Positions 1-8,460 of a stretch of DNA of 64,000 bases are shown here, in pieces. A program made the position numbers and the translations under genes. Source of the DNA: G965233625 sp965233625 (GTDB taxonomy: Bacteria > Planctomycetota > Planctomycetia > Pirellulales > Pirellulaceae); NCBI GenBank assembly GCA_965233625.1, contig OZ247499.1, forward strand, positions 372,001 to 436,000, written 5' to 3'. The notes under the pieces were generated by a model that did no database searches, was not told the DNA's origin, and saw nothing but the letters and a program-made list of their open reading frames with translations. Each line of letters starts with the position of its first letter. Position 1 is the first letter of the stretch.

Positions 1-1299
1 CTGGATCGTTATATTGTGGGCCAGGATCAGGCCAAACGCGCCGTGGCCGTGGCCGTGCGAAACCGCTGGCGGCGGCAGCAACTGCCGGAGGAACTACGCC
101 GCGAAGTTTCGCCCAAAAACATTCTGATGATCGGTCCGACGGGCGTGGGCAAAACGGAAATCGCGCGGCGTCTGGCGCGGATGACCGGCGCCCCGTTCAT
201 CAAAGTGGAAGCCACCAAGTTTACCGAGGTTGGCTACTACGGGCGTGATGTCGAAAGCATGGTGCGTGAACTGGTGGAGAACGGCATCAATCTGGTTCGC
301 GCCGCCGAACGCGTGAAGGTGGAAGACGAAGCCCGCCGCCGTGTGGAAGAGCGTCTGCTGGATATGCTGTTCGAGCGTAGCACGCCCGATGTTTCTTCTG
401 AAGACGACGATCAGGCCGCCCAGCAATACGCCCGTTCGCGCCAACGGATGAAAGAGATGCTGGCAGCGGGTGATCTGGATGACCGCGAAGTAGAAGTCTC
501 TATCGAACAGAAGCAATCGCCCATGATGTTCGCCAATATGGGTATGGAGAACATGGACGTCGATCTGCAGGGGATGTTTGAAAAAATCCTGCCACGTAAC
601 ACCAGCCACCGGAAAGTAACTGTCGAAAAGGCCCGTGAAATTCTGTTCGACCAGGAGTGCGACGCGCTTCTCGACCCGGACAAGATCAACGCCGCGGCGG
701 TCGAACTGGCAGAGAACGTCGGCATCATCTTCGTGGATGAGATCGACAAGGTAGCCGCCAGCGACGCCCGCGGCGCGGATGTTTCGCGTCAGGGTGTGCA
801 GCGTGACCTGCTGCCCATTGTGGAAGGCACCTCAGTTCAGACGAAGTGCGGTTACGTTCAGACGGACCACATCCTGTTTGTGGCTGCCGGCGCGTTCCAC
901 GCCGTCAAACCCAGTGACCTGATGCCTGAGTTGCAGGGACGTTTTCCGATCCGTGTGGAACTAAAGGACCTGACGAAAGAAGATTTCGTCCGCATCCTGC
1001 AAGAGCCAGAACAGTCGCTGTGCACGCAATACGCCGCCTTGATGAAGGTCGAGGGCGTGACGTTAAAATTCATGCCCGATGCGATTGAAGCTCTGGCCAC
1101 CTATGCACACCAGGTGAATCAGACAACGCAGAACATCGGCGCCAGGCGGCTGTACACGATGCTTGAGCACCTGCTAGAGGAACTTAGCTTCGAGGCATCG
1201 GATATGGATGGAGCCACGGTCGAAGTGAATGCAGCTTACGTGAACAGCCGTCTGAAAGAGGCCGCAGCGGACGAAGATCTCAGTAAATTCATCCTGTAG
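1..1299 (+). CDS. hslU: HslU (ClpY), ATPase subunit of the HslUV protease; 5' end cut off by the window
   Basis: AAA+ unfoldase that feeds substrates to the HslV peptidase in the cytoplasm. The frame is open from base 1 (LDRYIVGQDQAKRAV, the usual HslU start region), so about ten residues lie upstream; the in-frame GTG at base 16 is the valine of IVGQ and not a start. Walker A is GPTGVGKT, Walker B is IIFVDEID, the sensor-2 region is NIGARRL and the C-terminus EDLSKFIL is the HslU tail that docks into HslV. The I-domain lies between, roughly bases 310-650. The pore loop reads GYYG where HslU normally has GYVG. HslV is not in the window and is expected upstream. Family assignment is very secure. 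Confidence 0.97.
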   Translation: MDRYIVGQDQAKRAVAVAVRNRWRRQQLPEELRREVSPKNILMIGPTGVGKTEIARRLARMTGAPFIKVEATKFTEVGYYGRDVESMVRELVENGINLVRAAERVKVEDEARRRVEERLLDMLFERSTPDVSSEDDDQAAQQYARSRQRMKEMLAAGDLDDREVEVSIEQKQSPMMFANMGMENMDVDLQGMFEKILPRNTSHRKVTVEKAREILFDQECDALLDPDKINAAAVELAENVGIIFVDEIDKVAASDARGADVSRQGVQRDLLPIVEGTSVQTKCGYVQTDHILFVAAGAFHAVKPSDLMPELQGRFPIRVELKDLTKEDFVRILQEPEQSLCTQYAALMKVEGVTLKFMPDAIEALATYAHQVNQTTQNIGARRLYTMLEHLLEELSFEASDMDGATVEVNAAYVNSRLKEAAADEDLSKFIL

Positions 1300-1350
1300 T
1301 GCTGTGATTTGCTGTCTGCGACAATCCATCGTTGCTATTTTGCGCGTTGT

Positions 1351-1382
1351 TTGTACCTTTTTGGCGCCTTCAGCGCTATAAT
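1351..1382 (+). promoter_or_regulatory. possible promoter of the cytochrome c maturation operon
   Basis: A perfect TATAAT stands at 1377-1382 in the 238-bp gap between hslU and the ResB-like gene. The best upstream hexamer is TTGTAC at 1351-1356, but the spacer of 20 bp is long, so the -35 is doubtful. No other clear signal was seen in this gap. Confidence 0.3.
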
Positions 1383-1537
1383 CTGATAGTGCTGCATCTT
1401 TAAGGCGTTCCGCAAACCTACCTGGAGCGTCCATTTTTCCGGATCACTTTCATTTCATGGTGTCGATTCGTCTCTGGACGTCCTAACTGCTGGTACGGTA
1501 ACAACTTCCACTTCCTTCCCACCCGTTGTAATCTTTT

Positions 1538-4500
1538 ATGGCTCGCCCCAAGCTCATCACTGCTGATACGCCGCTATGGCTTAAGTTGATCCTTTACCCG
1601 TATCAGTTCGCGGCGTCGCTTGGCTTGGCGGTTGTGTTGATTACGGTGATGGTGATTACCTTCGCACTGGGCACCTTTATTGAAGCGAAGTGGAATACGC
1701 CTGTCGCGCAATTTGTGGTGTACCAGACATGGTGGTTTAACCTGATGGGCGCCCTGCTGGCGGTCAATATTTTCTGTGCCGCGGCGATCCGCTTCCCCTG
1801 GAAGAAGCACCAGACGGGATTTGTGGTCACGCATATCGGGCTGCTGACGCTGATCTTCGGCCTGACCCTCAGCCGCTGGCATGGCATCGACGCGCAGTTG
1901 CCTGTCTATGAGGGCACGACCGAGAACCACGCGTTCAACCAGGATAAGCAGAAAATCATGTTGACCATCCACAATCTGGATGGCGACGCTGCCGCCCACT
2001 CGCACGCCTCGCTTAAGGCGGCATCGACGGGCGAGAAGGAAGACGAAAAATCCGATCACGGCGATAGCACTACCATTGAAATCCCGTTCCATCCCGGCCC
2101 CTTTAACTGGGACGACTATAAGTATCCTGTTCCCAACCTGTTCACCATTGCTGGTAGGCACCGGGCGGGCAATGTGCTGTACGATGTGGATGATGTGAAG
2201 CTGGAAGTTCTCGACTTCTACGCAGACTCACGCGAAGTGCTGGCGCCAGAGATCAGCATCAAGATTTCCACGCCGGCGCCAGACGTAACCACAGCCGACG
2301 GCCGCACCGTCAAGGGCAAACCCATGTGGGTGCCAACAACGCTGAACGTCGGCCGCGCTACCGATAAGATCACCTTCCCGTACGGCATCCCTAACCGGCA
2401 ACGCCGTGGCGGTGGTGCGTTGATCTTCTCCATCTCAAGCAGCGAAGAACAGACCCGCGGTTTTCTGAACGGCGGTCCTGAGGGCGAGACGGGCGAGAAG
2501 GGGCAGGTCGTGCTGCACCTGGCCGGTAAGACGCTACGCTTTAACGTGGATGAAAAACTTGAGAAGGGCCGCTTTCCCCTGAAAGGCACCCGCTACGAGG
2601 CCGAAGTGGTTGGCTTCTGGAACAAGGCCACCCCCCGTTCCAGCGCCGGCGGCCGGCTTACCTTCGAGGGCAGTGCGGTGGAGACACGGCCTGTCAGCCC
2701 GGTTGTGAAGGTCAATTTGTTCAAGGGCGGCGACAAGGAACGCACCACGCAGTTGACGCTGTTCGCCGTGAACCCTGAATACAACGTCTATGACTACGAC
2801 AAACAGATCTATGGCGAGTTCTGGTACGAACACCGCGATTTGAAGTTTGACGAACTTCAGAAGATGGGCATTACCTCCTGGATTCACATCATTCAGGACG
2901 CCGATGGCGGGGCGCTGCATTACCGCTACTGGAACCGCAAGAAGGTTGTTTTCTCAAAAGAACTTCCGATCAACGGTTCAGAGGAAGATGCGGTCGACGC
3001 GTTTAAGATGCCAGCCGGTGAGTTGAAGCTTTATGTCGAAGAGCTTATCCCGGCTGAAAAGCCGAAGTCGGTAGCCGTGCCCCGTAAGTTCGAGGCTCAG
3101 CCGCGTAACCGCGTTAAACAGGCAGCGGGTAAATTCCGCCTGACCGTGAAAGACGAATCAAAAGAGTTCTGGCTGTACACCTACATGGGCGACCCGGATA
3201 TGGAGCCAACTTCGCCCGGCTTGTCACGGTCCGTCATCAGCAGCGACAACGAGAAAATGGTCAGCATGGTCATGCCGTTGCAAAGCTACGATATCGGTTT
3301 CCGTGTGCGACTCGATAAGTTTGAACGCAAGCTGGACCCAGGTACGAATCAGGCTTCACACTTCTCCAGCACGGTGGATTTTCTCGACGCCGAAGAGGAT
3401 AAGCAGATCTTCCGCGCTCCGTTGGATGGCGGCGCCGCGGCTGATCTGGGATTGGGCATTCCCATGCCGCACGACATTGCCTGCGATACTGCCGAGGGGC
3501 GCCTATATGTGACGGCTGGCGAGAAGACCAGTATGTCTATCCAGCGGATCGATTTGCACAGTCGCGAAATCGCGCCGCTGATTGCCTTCAAAGAACTCGT
3601 CCGGCCGCGTGCGATTGCGGCAGGCGGTGACAGAATATTCTGGGTGGACACGGTTCAGACGCCCGGCAGTGAAATTTCAGTCGTACGGATCGCAGACAGC
3701 GATGGTAAGCCGGTCAAAGTGCCAGTCACCAGCAACTCATCGGCAATGGAGGCTTTGAACCGCGGATTTATTCACGCTGCCGTCGCGGCGATTGATGGCC
3801 CGGCGCCTGCCATCGCTATCGACAGCAAAGCCAAGAAGCTTTACTGGGTGGATGTGGCCCGGCAATCGATCGGCCGGTGTGATTTCGACGGATTGAATCC
3901 GGAGCCTGAATTTATTGAGAACGCTGGCGCCGCTCGTGGTCTGGCGGTGAACGTCAAAGCGGGAAAAATCTACTGGTCCATTCCCCGTAGCGGCATCATA
4001 CGTTCTGCGAATCTCAAAGACGGCAAACGCAATACACTTCTATTAAGCCGGACCGATGGAGTCGAGCCGCATCATCTGACGATGGCGCAGGACGGCTTCC
4101 TTTACTGGACGGAAATCGACACCCGCGCACCGGGCGTTGATGCAATAACAGGCAAGCCTGGCGTTCGCGAACATGGTGTCGTCCGCGTCAAGCCAGGTGA
4201 CGGCGCCGAGCCTGAGATGCTGACTTCGTCAGCGGTCGACAACCCGGCGGGTCTGGCCGTTTATCAGTCGGCGAACAAGCCTTCGGCATCGGGTGTCTAC
4301 TGGGTGCAGGATGCTGTGTTCCGCCGCGATGTCTGGATCACGATGAATGCACCCGTCGAATTCTCGGACCCGGCCAACGGCCGCTGGTACCGGCTGTTCC
4401 AGGAAGCGTTCGACGGACCAAAACGTCCGGGCGATCCGGAATTTGAACTTTACGTGCCCGCGGACTCTCCGAAAGAAGAGCTTTACCGCTCGGTGCTATC

Positions 4501-4672
4501 CGTTAACTACGACCCTGGTCGCGGCATCCGTACCGCCGGGTGCTTCCTCGTGGTGCTCGGCATTGGCTTAATGTTTTACATGCGGGCGTATTTCTTCAAA
4601 CGCCCCACCAAACCCAAGCCAAACCGCCAGGAAAAGCATCGCGAACCGATCACTGCCGAGATTGTCGCCTAG
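1538..4672 (+). CDS. resB: ResB/Ccs1-like cytochrome c biogenesis protein with an inserted YWTD beta-propeller
   Basis: 1044 residues. ResB-type proteins act with CcsA (System II) to deliver haem and keep apocytochrome c reduced on the outer face of the inner membrane. Three transmembrane segments near residues 24-47, 65-85 and 95-112 are followed by a large extracytoplasmic part, and one C-terminal segment (about 1000-1018) follows the motif VNYDPGRGI typical of the family. Residues about 618-928 do not belong to ResB: they carry six evenly placed YWTD-type motifs (LYVTA, IFWVD, LYWVD, IYWSI, LYWTE, VYWVQ), i.e. a complete six-bladed LDL-receptor class B-like propeller, between FSSTVDFLD and RRDVWITMNAP of the ResB core. 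The CcsA-like gene starts 23 bp downstream. No clear Shine-Dalgarno precedes the ATG. Confidence 0.88.
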   Translation: MARPKLITADTPLWLKLILYPYQFAASLGLAVVLITVMVITFALGTFIEAKWNTPVAQFVVYQTWWFNLMGALLAVNIFCAAAIRFPWKKHQTGFVVTHIGLLTLIFGLTLSRWHGIDAQLPVYEGTTENHAFNQDKQKIMLTIHNLDGDAAAHSHASLKAASTGEKEDEKSDHGDSTTIEIPFHPGPFNWDDYKYPVPNLFTIAGRHRAGNVLYDVDDVKLEVLDFYADSREVLAPEISIKISTPAPDVTTADGRTVKGKPMWVPTTLNVGRATDKITFPYGIPNRQRRGGGALIFSISSSEEQTRGFLNGGPEGETGEKGQVVLHLAGKTLRFNVDEKLEKGRFPLKGTRYEAEVVGFWNKATPRSSAGGRLTFEGSAVETRPVSPVVKVNLFKGGDKERTTQLTLFAVNPEYNVYDYDKQIYGEFWYEHRDLKFDELQKMGITSWIHIIQDADGGALHYRYWNRKKVVFSKELPINGSEEDAVDAFKMPAGELKLYVEELIPAEKPKSVAVPRKFEAQPRNRVKQAAGKFRLTVKDESKEFWLYTYMGDPDMEPTSPGLSRSVISSDNEKMVSMVMPLQSYDIGFRVRLDKFERKLDPGTNQASHFSSTVDFLDAEEDKQIFRAPLDGGAAADLGLGIPMPHDIACDTAEGRLYVTAGEKTSMSIQRIDLHSREIAPLIAFKELVRPRAIAAGGDRIFWVDTVQTPGSEISVVRIADSDGKPVKVPVTSNSSAMEALNRGFIHAAVAAIDGPAPAIAIDSKAKKLYWVDVARQSIGRCDFDGLNPEPEFIENAGAARGLAVNVKAGKIYWSIPRSGIIRSANLKDGKRNTLLLSRTDGVEPHHLTMAQDGFLYWTEIDTRAPGVDAITGKPGVREHGVVRVKPGDGAEPEMLTSSAVDNPAGLAVYQSANKPSASGVYWVQDAVFRRDVWITMNAPVEFSDPANGRWYRLFQEAFDGPKRPGDPEFELYVPADSPKEELYRSVLSVNYDPGRGIRTAGCFLVVLGIGLMFYMRAYFFKRPTKPKPNRQEKHREPITAEIVA

Positions 4673-4695
4673 CAGCAACTGCCCAGCAGATCTGA

Positions 4696-7600
4696 ATGAA
4701 CGCATCTCCCACCGCAATAACATCTCCTACCCTTGAAGCTTTATCGATGATGAACTTTTCAAACCATCTGCGATTCGCCCTGACTGGCGCCGCCTTCTGG
4801 ATGTGCGTGCTGCCGGCGTATCTGATTGCCACGGAAGACGCCGCAAAGAACGAATACGCCCAGGTGTTCGCAGGCGATGTTAATCTTAGCGAGTGGCGGA
4901 AAATCCCGGTCTATCACCAGGGCCGCCCGCAACCGATTGACACTTTCGCCAACCGAGCCAAGAAGGTGATGTGCGACCGCGAGAAGGCGGGCGTGTGGCT
5001 GAATCTGGCCGATTATGTAGAGGTTGAAAAGGGCGAAAAAAAGATCGACGTCGCCGGGTCGGAATACGCAGCCGCCCTGCCCCTGTTCCCCGACAACGGC
5101 GGCAGCGTGAAGTGGTCTTCTTCAGAGATGCTGCTTAGCTGGCTTGTAGAGCCGGAAAAATGGGAGGTAACACCGTTCATCCTCGCGCAGCACGAAGAGC
5201 TTCGAGAAATAATCGGCGTGCCCACCTTTAATAAGCGGGGCGGCCGTCTGAAGTACGTTTCGCCGGCACAGATCGCCAGATCCGAGGGATTCACGAAGTA
5301 CCTGAAAGAACTCAGCGAAAAAGAAGTCGAAGCACGCCGCAATGATGAGAAGTACGAGAAGACCAGCCTGGACGAACTGGTGGAAGACGTCCGGCAGGCA
5401 TACTCGCTGTATCGTTCAATCACGTTCGATGCGACGGCGCCTCTGACGCACACACCCCTGATGCAGCATGGCTCCCGCAGTCAATTTGTAAAGCGGTTCC
5501 ATTCCATTGCGGAAGTCGCACTCGCCGCTGGGGAAAAGAAACGCAAGCTTTACGAGATGCTGCAGATTCTTTCCGAAGCGCCGAACGAAGATCTCCGCAG
5601 CGGCGCCACCGGCATGCTCCGCGCACTGGCCCGCGTCAGCGGTGTGGGGCAGCCGCTTGACGATCAATACGCAGCCGCCATCAGGCCAGAGAGCGCCAAC
5701 GCAACGCCGGAGCCGGTCTCACTCGAAGACGCTGCTGCTGCGGTCATCGAACTGCGGTCGGCAGCCGAAGCGCTGGACGAAGTCATGCAGCGTGAGAAGG
5801 ATCGCATCTACGACACGGCGGCCTACGATAAAGAAGCTGCCGAAAAGCTGGGGCCGATGTTCCGCGACATGCGGTTCAAGGCGGGCGAGATCAAACGCCT
5901 TTCGATGGAAATGCACACGGCGCTTTATGATGAGAACAATGGCTTGCGGCTGATTCCGGCGATGAATCCGGCTGCACTGGACAAAGACCGCGTGGACACG
6001 GGCGAAAGTCAGCCATGGCTCAATCTGCAGGCGATTCTTCACGCGAGCACGGCAGAGGGCGGTCTGTTAGAGCCTTTTCCCAAGAAGCAGATTCTGGCGG
6101 TCCGCCGCGCCTGGAACGCGCTCGCAAGGGCTTATGTAGATCGCGACGACGAAAAGCGCGCTAAGAAGTGCGCTGACGCTCAACTGAAGTTATCTGCTGC
6201 CCTGCGTAATCTGGGTGTTAGTATGGAAGACGAACGGCTTGCGATGGCGGCTGAGGAACTGCCCGAAGGAAAGTTCGATATCGCCACGATCAAACACACC
6301 GCCTACCCACCCGTCAGCCGGATGGTTGCTGAAGTGCGTTACAACACGGTCCAGCCATTCCGCCTTTGCTGGGTTGCCTGCTTCCTGGCTCTCGCCGCCT
6401 TCAGCGTCTCGGCAGGTCCGTATTTCAAACGCACGGCATTCTGGACGGGGGCGGGAATCCTGTTCCTGACGGTGCTGTGGACCATCTACGCGTTTTACCT
6501 GCGTGTTGCGATTACGCGGTGGGCGCCGGTGACCAATATGTGGGAGACGGTGGTTTTCGTACCGTTTGTGATTATCTCTCTCGGCCTGTGGTTTATGGTG
6601 CTGCCGGCCATCTGGCCCGGTATCCGCGACGCCTGGCGGGTAACGGCGATCCCGTTCTCCTGGGAAGCTACCAAGCTGACGCCCGAACAGGAAAAGAAGA
6701 TGCCAAGCCAAGCCTGGACCTTCGCCGGTCTGGTGATGCTTCTCGGGCGCCTGGCGGGAATGGCGTTCTTCGTCTGGCTGTTGATGATCGCGCCTTATGC
6801 AGACGGCGGTAATCCTATCTTCCGCATCCTGCCTCAGTTCGGCCATCTCGAAAGCGGAATGAGTGGTGTACTTGGCGCCGCCGATAAGATCTTCGTCTGG
6901 GGAATGGGGCTGCTTTGCGTGGCGCTTTCGACCTGGTTCCTGCCGCGTGTGATTATGATGGCTCTTGCGTGGCCAATCTTTGGCCCGTGGAATCTGATGA
7001 CCTTCGGCTCCAAACTAAGTGGCGTTGTGACCGAGGTTCACAAACGCGTGTTCTTTGGCATTGGCGCCTCCGCGCTTGCTGCGTTGTTCTTCCTGGTCGC
7101 AACGGACATTGCCCCTGATACGCTGGACGAGAATTTCTCGTTGCTTCAGCCTGTGTTGCGTTCCAACTTCTGGCTAACCATCCACGTGCTGACCATTGTT
7201 GCCAGTTACGGAGCGGGAATGCTGGCCCTGGTGATGGGTATCATCGGCTGCTGCATTTACACGTTTGGTTCTTACCGTGACCCGGTCGTGCACACGAAAA
7301 CTGCGGAGAAGCTTACGGGCTCTGCACCGATGGAGTTGACCGTGGCCAGTCGCCGTCCGCCGGAAGAATGCACCACGCTGGGCAACTACGCATATCGCTG
7401 TATTCAAGTTGCTGTTCTGCTGCTGGCGGCGGGCACCATTCTGGGTGGCTTCTGGGCGGATGTGTCGTGGGGCCGGTTCTGGGGCTGGGACCCGAAAGAA
7501 GTCTGGGCGTTGATTTCGCTGCTGGTCTATCTGGCTGTTCTGCACGGACGGTTTGCGGGCTGGTTCAATACGTTCGGGCTAATCGCGGGCACAGTGCTGG

Positions 7601-7821
7601 GCGGTTCGATGATTATTTTCTCCTGGTACGGAGTGAACTTCATCTTGCCGACCTTCTCAGAAAGTGGCAGCGTCGGCCTGCACAGCTATGGCACCGGAGC
7701 GGGCGGCATTGAATATGTAGCAACATTCGTTGCACTGACCTACGTCGCGCTCGCTGCGGCTAGTGTGCGGTACGCATTTGAAATGTCACCAAAGATCACG
7801 CCCAAGAAGGTCGAAAACTAG
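4696..7821 (+). CDS. ccsA: CcsA/ResC-like cytochrome c assembly protein with a long N-terminal extension
   Basis: 1041 residues, about three times the usual CcsA. An N-terminal membrane segment (about residues 24-42) is followed by some 510 mostly hydrophilic residues with no recognised domain, then about eight to ten membrane helices from residue 555 on. The C-terminal half is a true CcsA domain: PVTNMWETV, the haem-binding tryptophan motif WGRFWGWDPKEVWAL near residues 925-938, and candidate haem-ligand histidines in TIHVLTIVASY and GLHSYGTG. It works with the ResB-like protein encoded 23 bp upstream, probably from one transcript that ends at the hairpin at 7861. An alternative start is the ATG pair at 4747/4750, which would begin just before the first membrane segment. 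Function is secure; the role of the extension is unknown. Confidence 0.9.
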   Translation: MNASPTAITSPTLEALSMMNFSNHLRFALTGAAFWMCVLPAYLIATEDAAKNEYAQVFAGDVNLSEWRKIPVYHQGRPQPIDTFANRAKKVMCDREKAGVWLNLADYVEVEKGEKKIDVAGSEYAAALPLFPDNGGSVKWSSSEMLLSWLVEPEKWEVTPFILAQHEELREIIGVPTFNKRGGRLKYVSPAQIARSEGFTKYLKELSEKEVEARRNDEKYEKTSLDELVEDVRQAYSLYRSITFDATAPLTHTPLMQHGSRSQFVKRFHSIAEVALAAGEKKRKLYEMLQILSEAPNEDLRSGATGMLRALARVSGVGQPLDDQYAAAIRPESANATPEPVSLEDAAAAVIELRSAAEALDEVMQREKDRIYDTAAYDKEAAEKLGPMFRDMRFKAGEIKRLSMEMHTALYDENNGLRLIPAMNPAALDKDRVDTGESQPWLNLQAILHASTAEGGLLEPFPKKQILAVRRAWNALARAYVDRDDEKRAKKCADAQLKLSAALRNLGVSMEDERLAMAAEELPEGKFDIATIKHTAYPPVSRMVAEVRYNTVQPFRLCWVACFLALAAFSVSAGPYFKRTAFWTGAGILFLTVLWTIYAFYLRVAITRWAPVTNMWETVVFVPFVIISLGLWFMVLPAIWPGIRDAWRVTAIPFSWEATKLTPEQEKKMPSQAWTFAGLVMLLGRLAGMAFFVWLLMIAPYADGGNPIFRILPQFGHLESGMSGVLGAADKIFVWGMGLLCVALSTWFLPRVIMMALAWPIFGPWNLMTFGSKLSGVVTEVHKRVFFGIGASALAALFFLVATDIAPDTLDENFSLLQPVLRSNFWLTIHVLTIVASYGAGMLALVMGIIGCCIYTFGSYRDPVVHTKTAEKLTGSAPMELTVASRRPPEECTTLGNYAYRCIQVAVLLLAAGTILGGFWADVSWGRFWGWDPKEVWALISLLVYLAVLHGRFAGWFNTFGLIAGTVLGGSMIIFSWYGVNFILPTFSESGSVGLHSYGTGAGGIEYVATFVALTYVALAAASVRYAFEMSPKITPKKVEN

Positions 7822-7860
7822 GCGGCTAACACTGCGGGAACAACGCTAAAGCAGCTTCTT

Positions 7861-7895
7861 AAAAGCCGGTACGGCAATTCCGTACCGGCTTTTTT
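7861..7895 (+). terminator. Rho-independent terminator of the resB-ccsA operon
   Basis: A perfect 14-bp inverted repeat, 7861-7874 against 7880-7893, with loop CAATT and a T-run to 7895. It lies 39 bp after the ccsA stop codon. Confidence 0.92.
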
Positions 7896-8060
7896 ATCGC
7901 TAGCACGCAACTTCGATCGCTGTCGCCGCAAGAATAGCTGGAAGCGTTCCCTATCACACCAGGCTGCTCAACTGCTAGCACTTTCGCAGAGCGTGAATGC
8001 CCGGCAACGCCATAACCTTGTATCCACACCCTCCACACGCTCCATACCTTAGCGCAGCTA

Positions 8061-8088
8061 TTGCATGAACTTTAGGTGGCAATACAAT
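8061..8088 (+). promoter_or_regulatory. likely promoter of the 58-codon gene
   Basis: TTGCAT (8061-8066), a 16-bp spacer and TACAAT (8083-8088). The -10 matches the sigma-70 consensus at five of six positions and the -35 at three. It stands 50 bp before the TTG start at 8138. Confidence 0.42.
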
Positions 8089-8137
8089 AAAGGGGCGTCT
8101 TCCGATTCCCCCTCATCCACCCACCCCGGAGGTTCCT

Positions 8138-8314
8138 TTGCTTACCGAAGCCGAAGTAGAACGCACATTCCGCCGTCTGTTTAAATCGCCGCCTTATAAC
8201 GACGAAGTCTTCGAGAAAGCAGATGCTCTGCTGGACGAACTCCGCCCCGAGAGCCCGCTCCGCCACCGGCTTTCGTCGGAACTAGAAGAGCTACGCAAGA
8301 TCGCAACCGCTTAG
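8138..8314 (+). CDS. 58-residue hypothetical protein with a TTG start
   Basis: A short frame with an unusually good ribosome binding site for this window: GGAGG at 8128-8132, five bases before TTG 8138. The product starts MLTEAEVERTFRRLFKSP and ends ELEELRKIATA. It is charged, predicted largely helical, has no signal peptide or membrane segment, and is probably cytoplasmic. A plausible promoter lies just upstream and a hairpin (8349-8398) just downstream, so it looks like a free-standing gene. No family was recognised. The strong Shine-Dalgarno and flanking signals are the reason to accept it despite its length and non-ATG start. Confidence 0.62.
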   Translation: MLTEAEVERTFRRLFKSPPYNDEVFEKADALLDELRPESPLRHRLSSELEELRKIATA

Positions 8315-8348
8315 TTTCAAAGAGCTTGCGATTGCAGACAGTTAGAAT

Positions 8349-8398
8349 GAGAACCGCGGAAAGCACTCGCCGGTCGGCCCCTGGTCACCGGCGTTCTC
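8349..8398. terminator. probable terminator between convergent genes
   Basis: GAGAAC (8349-8354) can pair with GTTCTC (8393-8398) and enclose an inner stem CGCCGGT (8368-8374)/ACCGGCG (8387-8393); one base is shared between the two stems. A T-rich stretch follows on the plus strand. It lies between the 58-codon gene and the 3' end of the minus-strand gene at 8461. Confidence 0.4.
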
Positions 8399-8460
8399 TG
8401 TTTCTTGGGACTTAAGCGCGACGCGACATCTGTGTCATCGAAATGGAATGGTCCCTAATT

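Larger units (their letters stand above)
7822..8137. other. 316-bp intergenic region
   Basis: Holds the terminator at 7861-7895 and a likely promoter at 8061-8088 for the small gene at 8138. In the remaining sequence no reading frame, RNA gene or repeat could be supported. Confidence 0.6.

Noticed and set aside
16..18. GTG as the start of hslU
   Set aside because: It encodes the valine in the conserved IVGQD motif and the frame continues to base 1, so the gene is simply cut by the window edge.
3390..4322. Propeller block in the ResB-like gene as an assembly error or gene fusion artefact
   Set aside because: The frame is intact across both junctions, base use matches the flanks, and the ResB sequence resumes exactly after the sixth motif.
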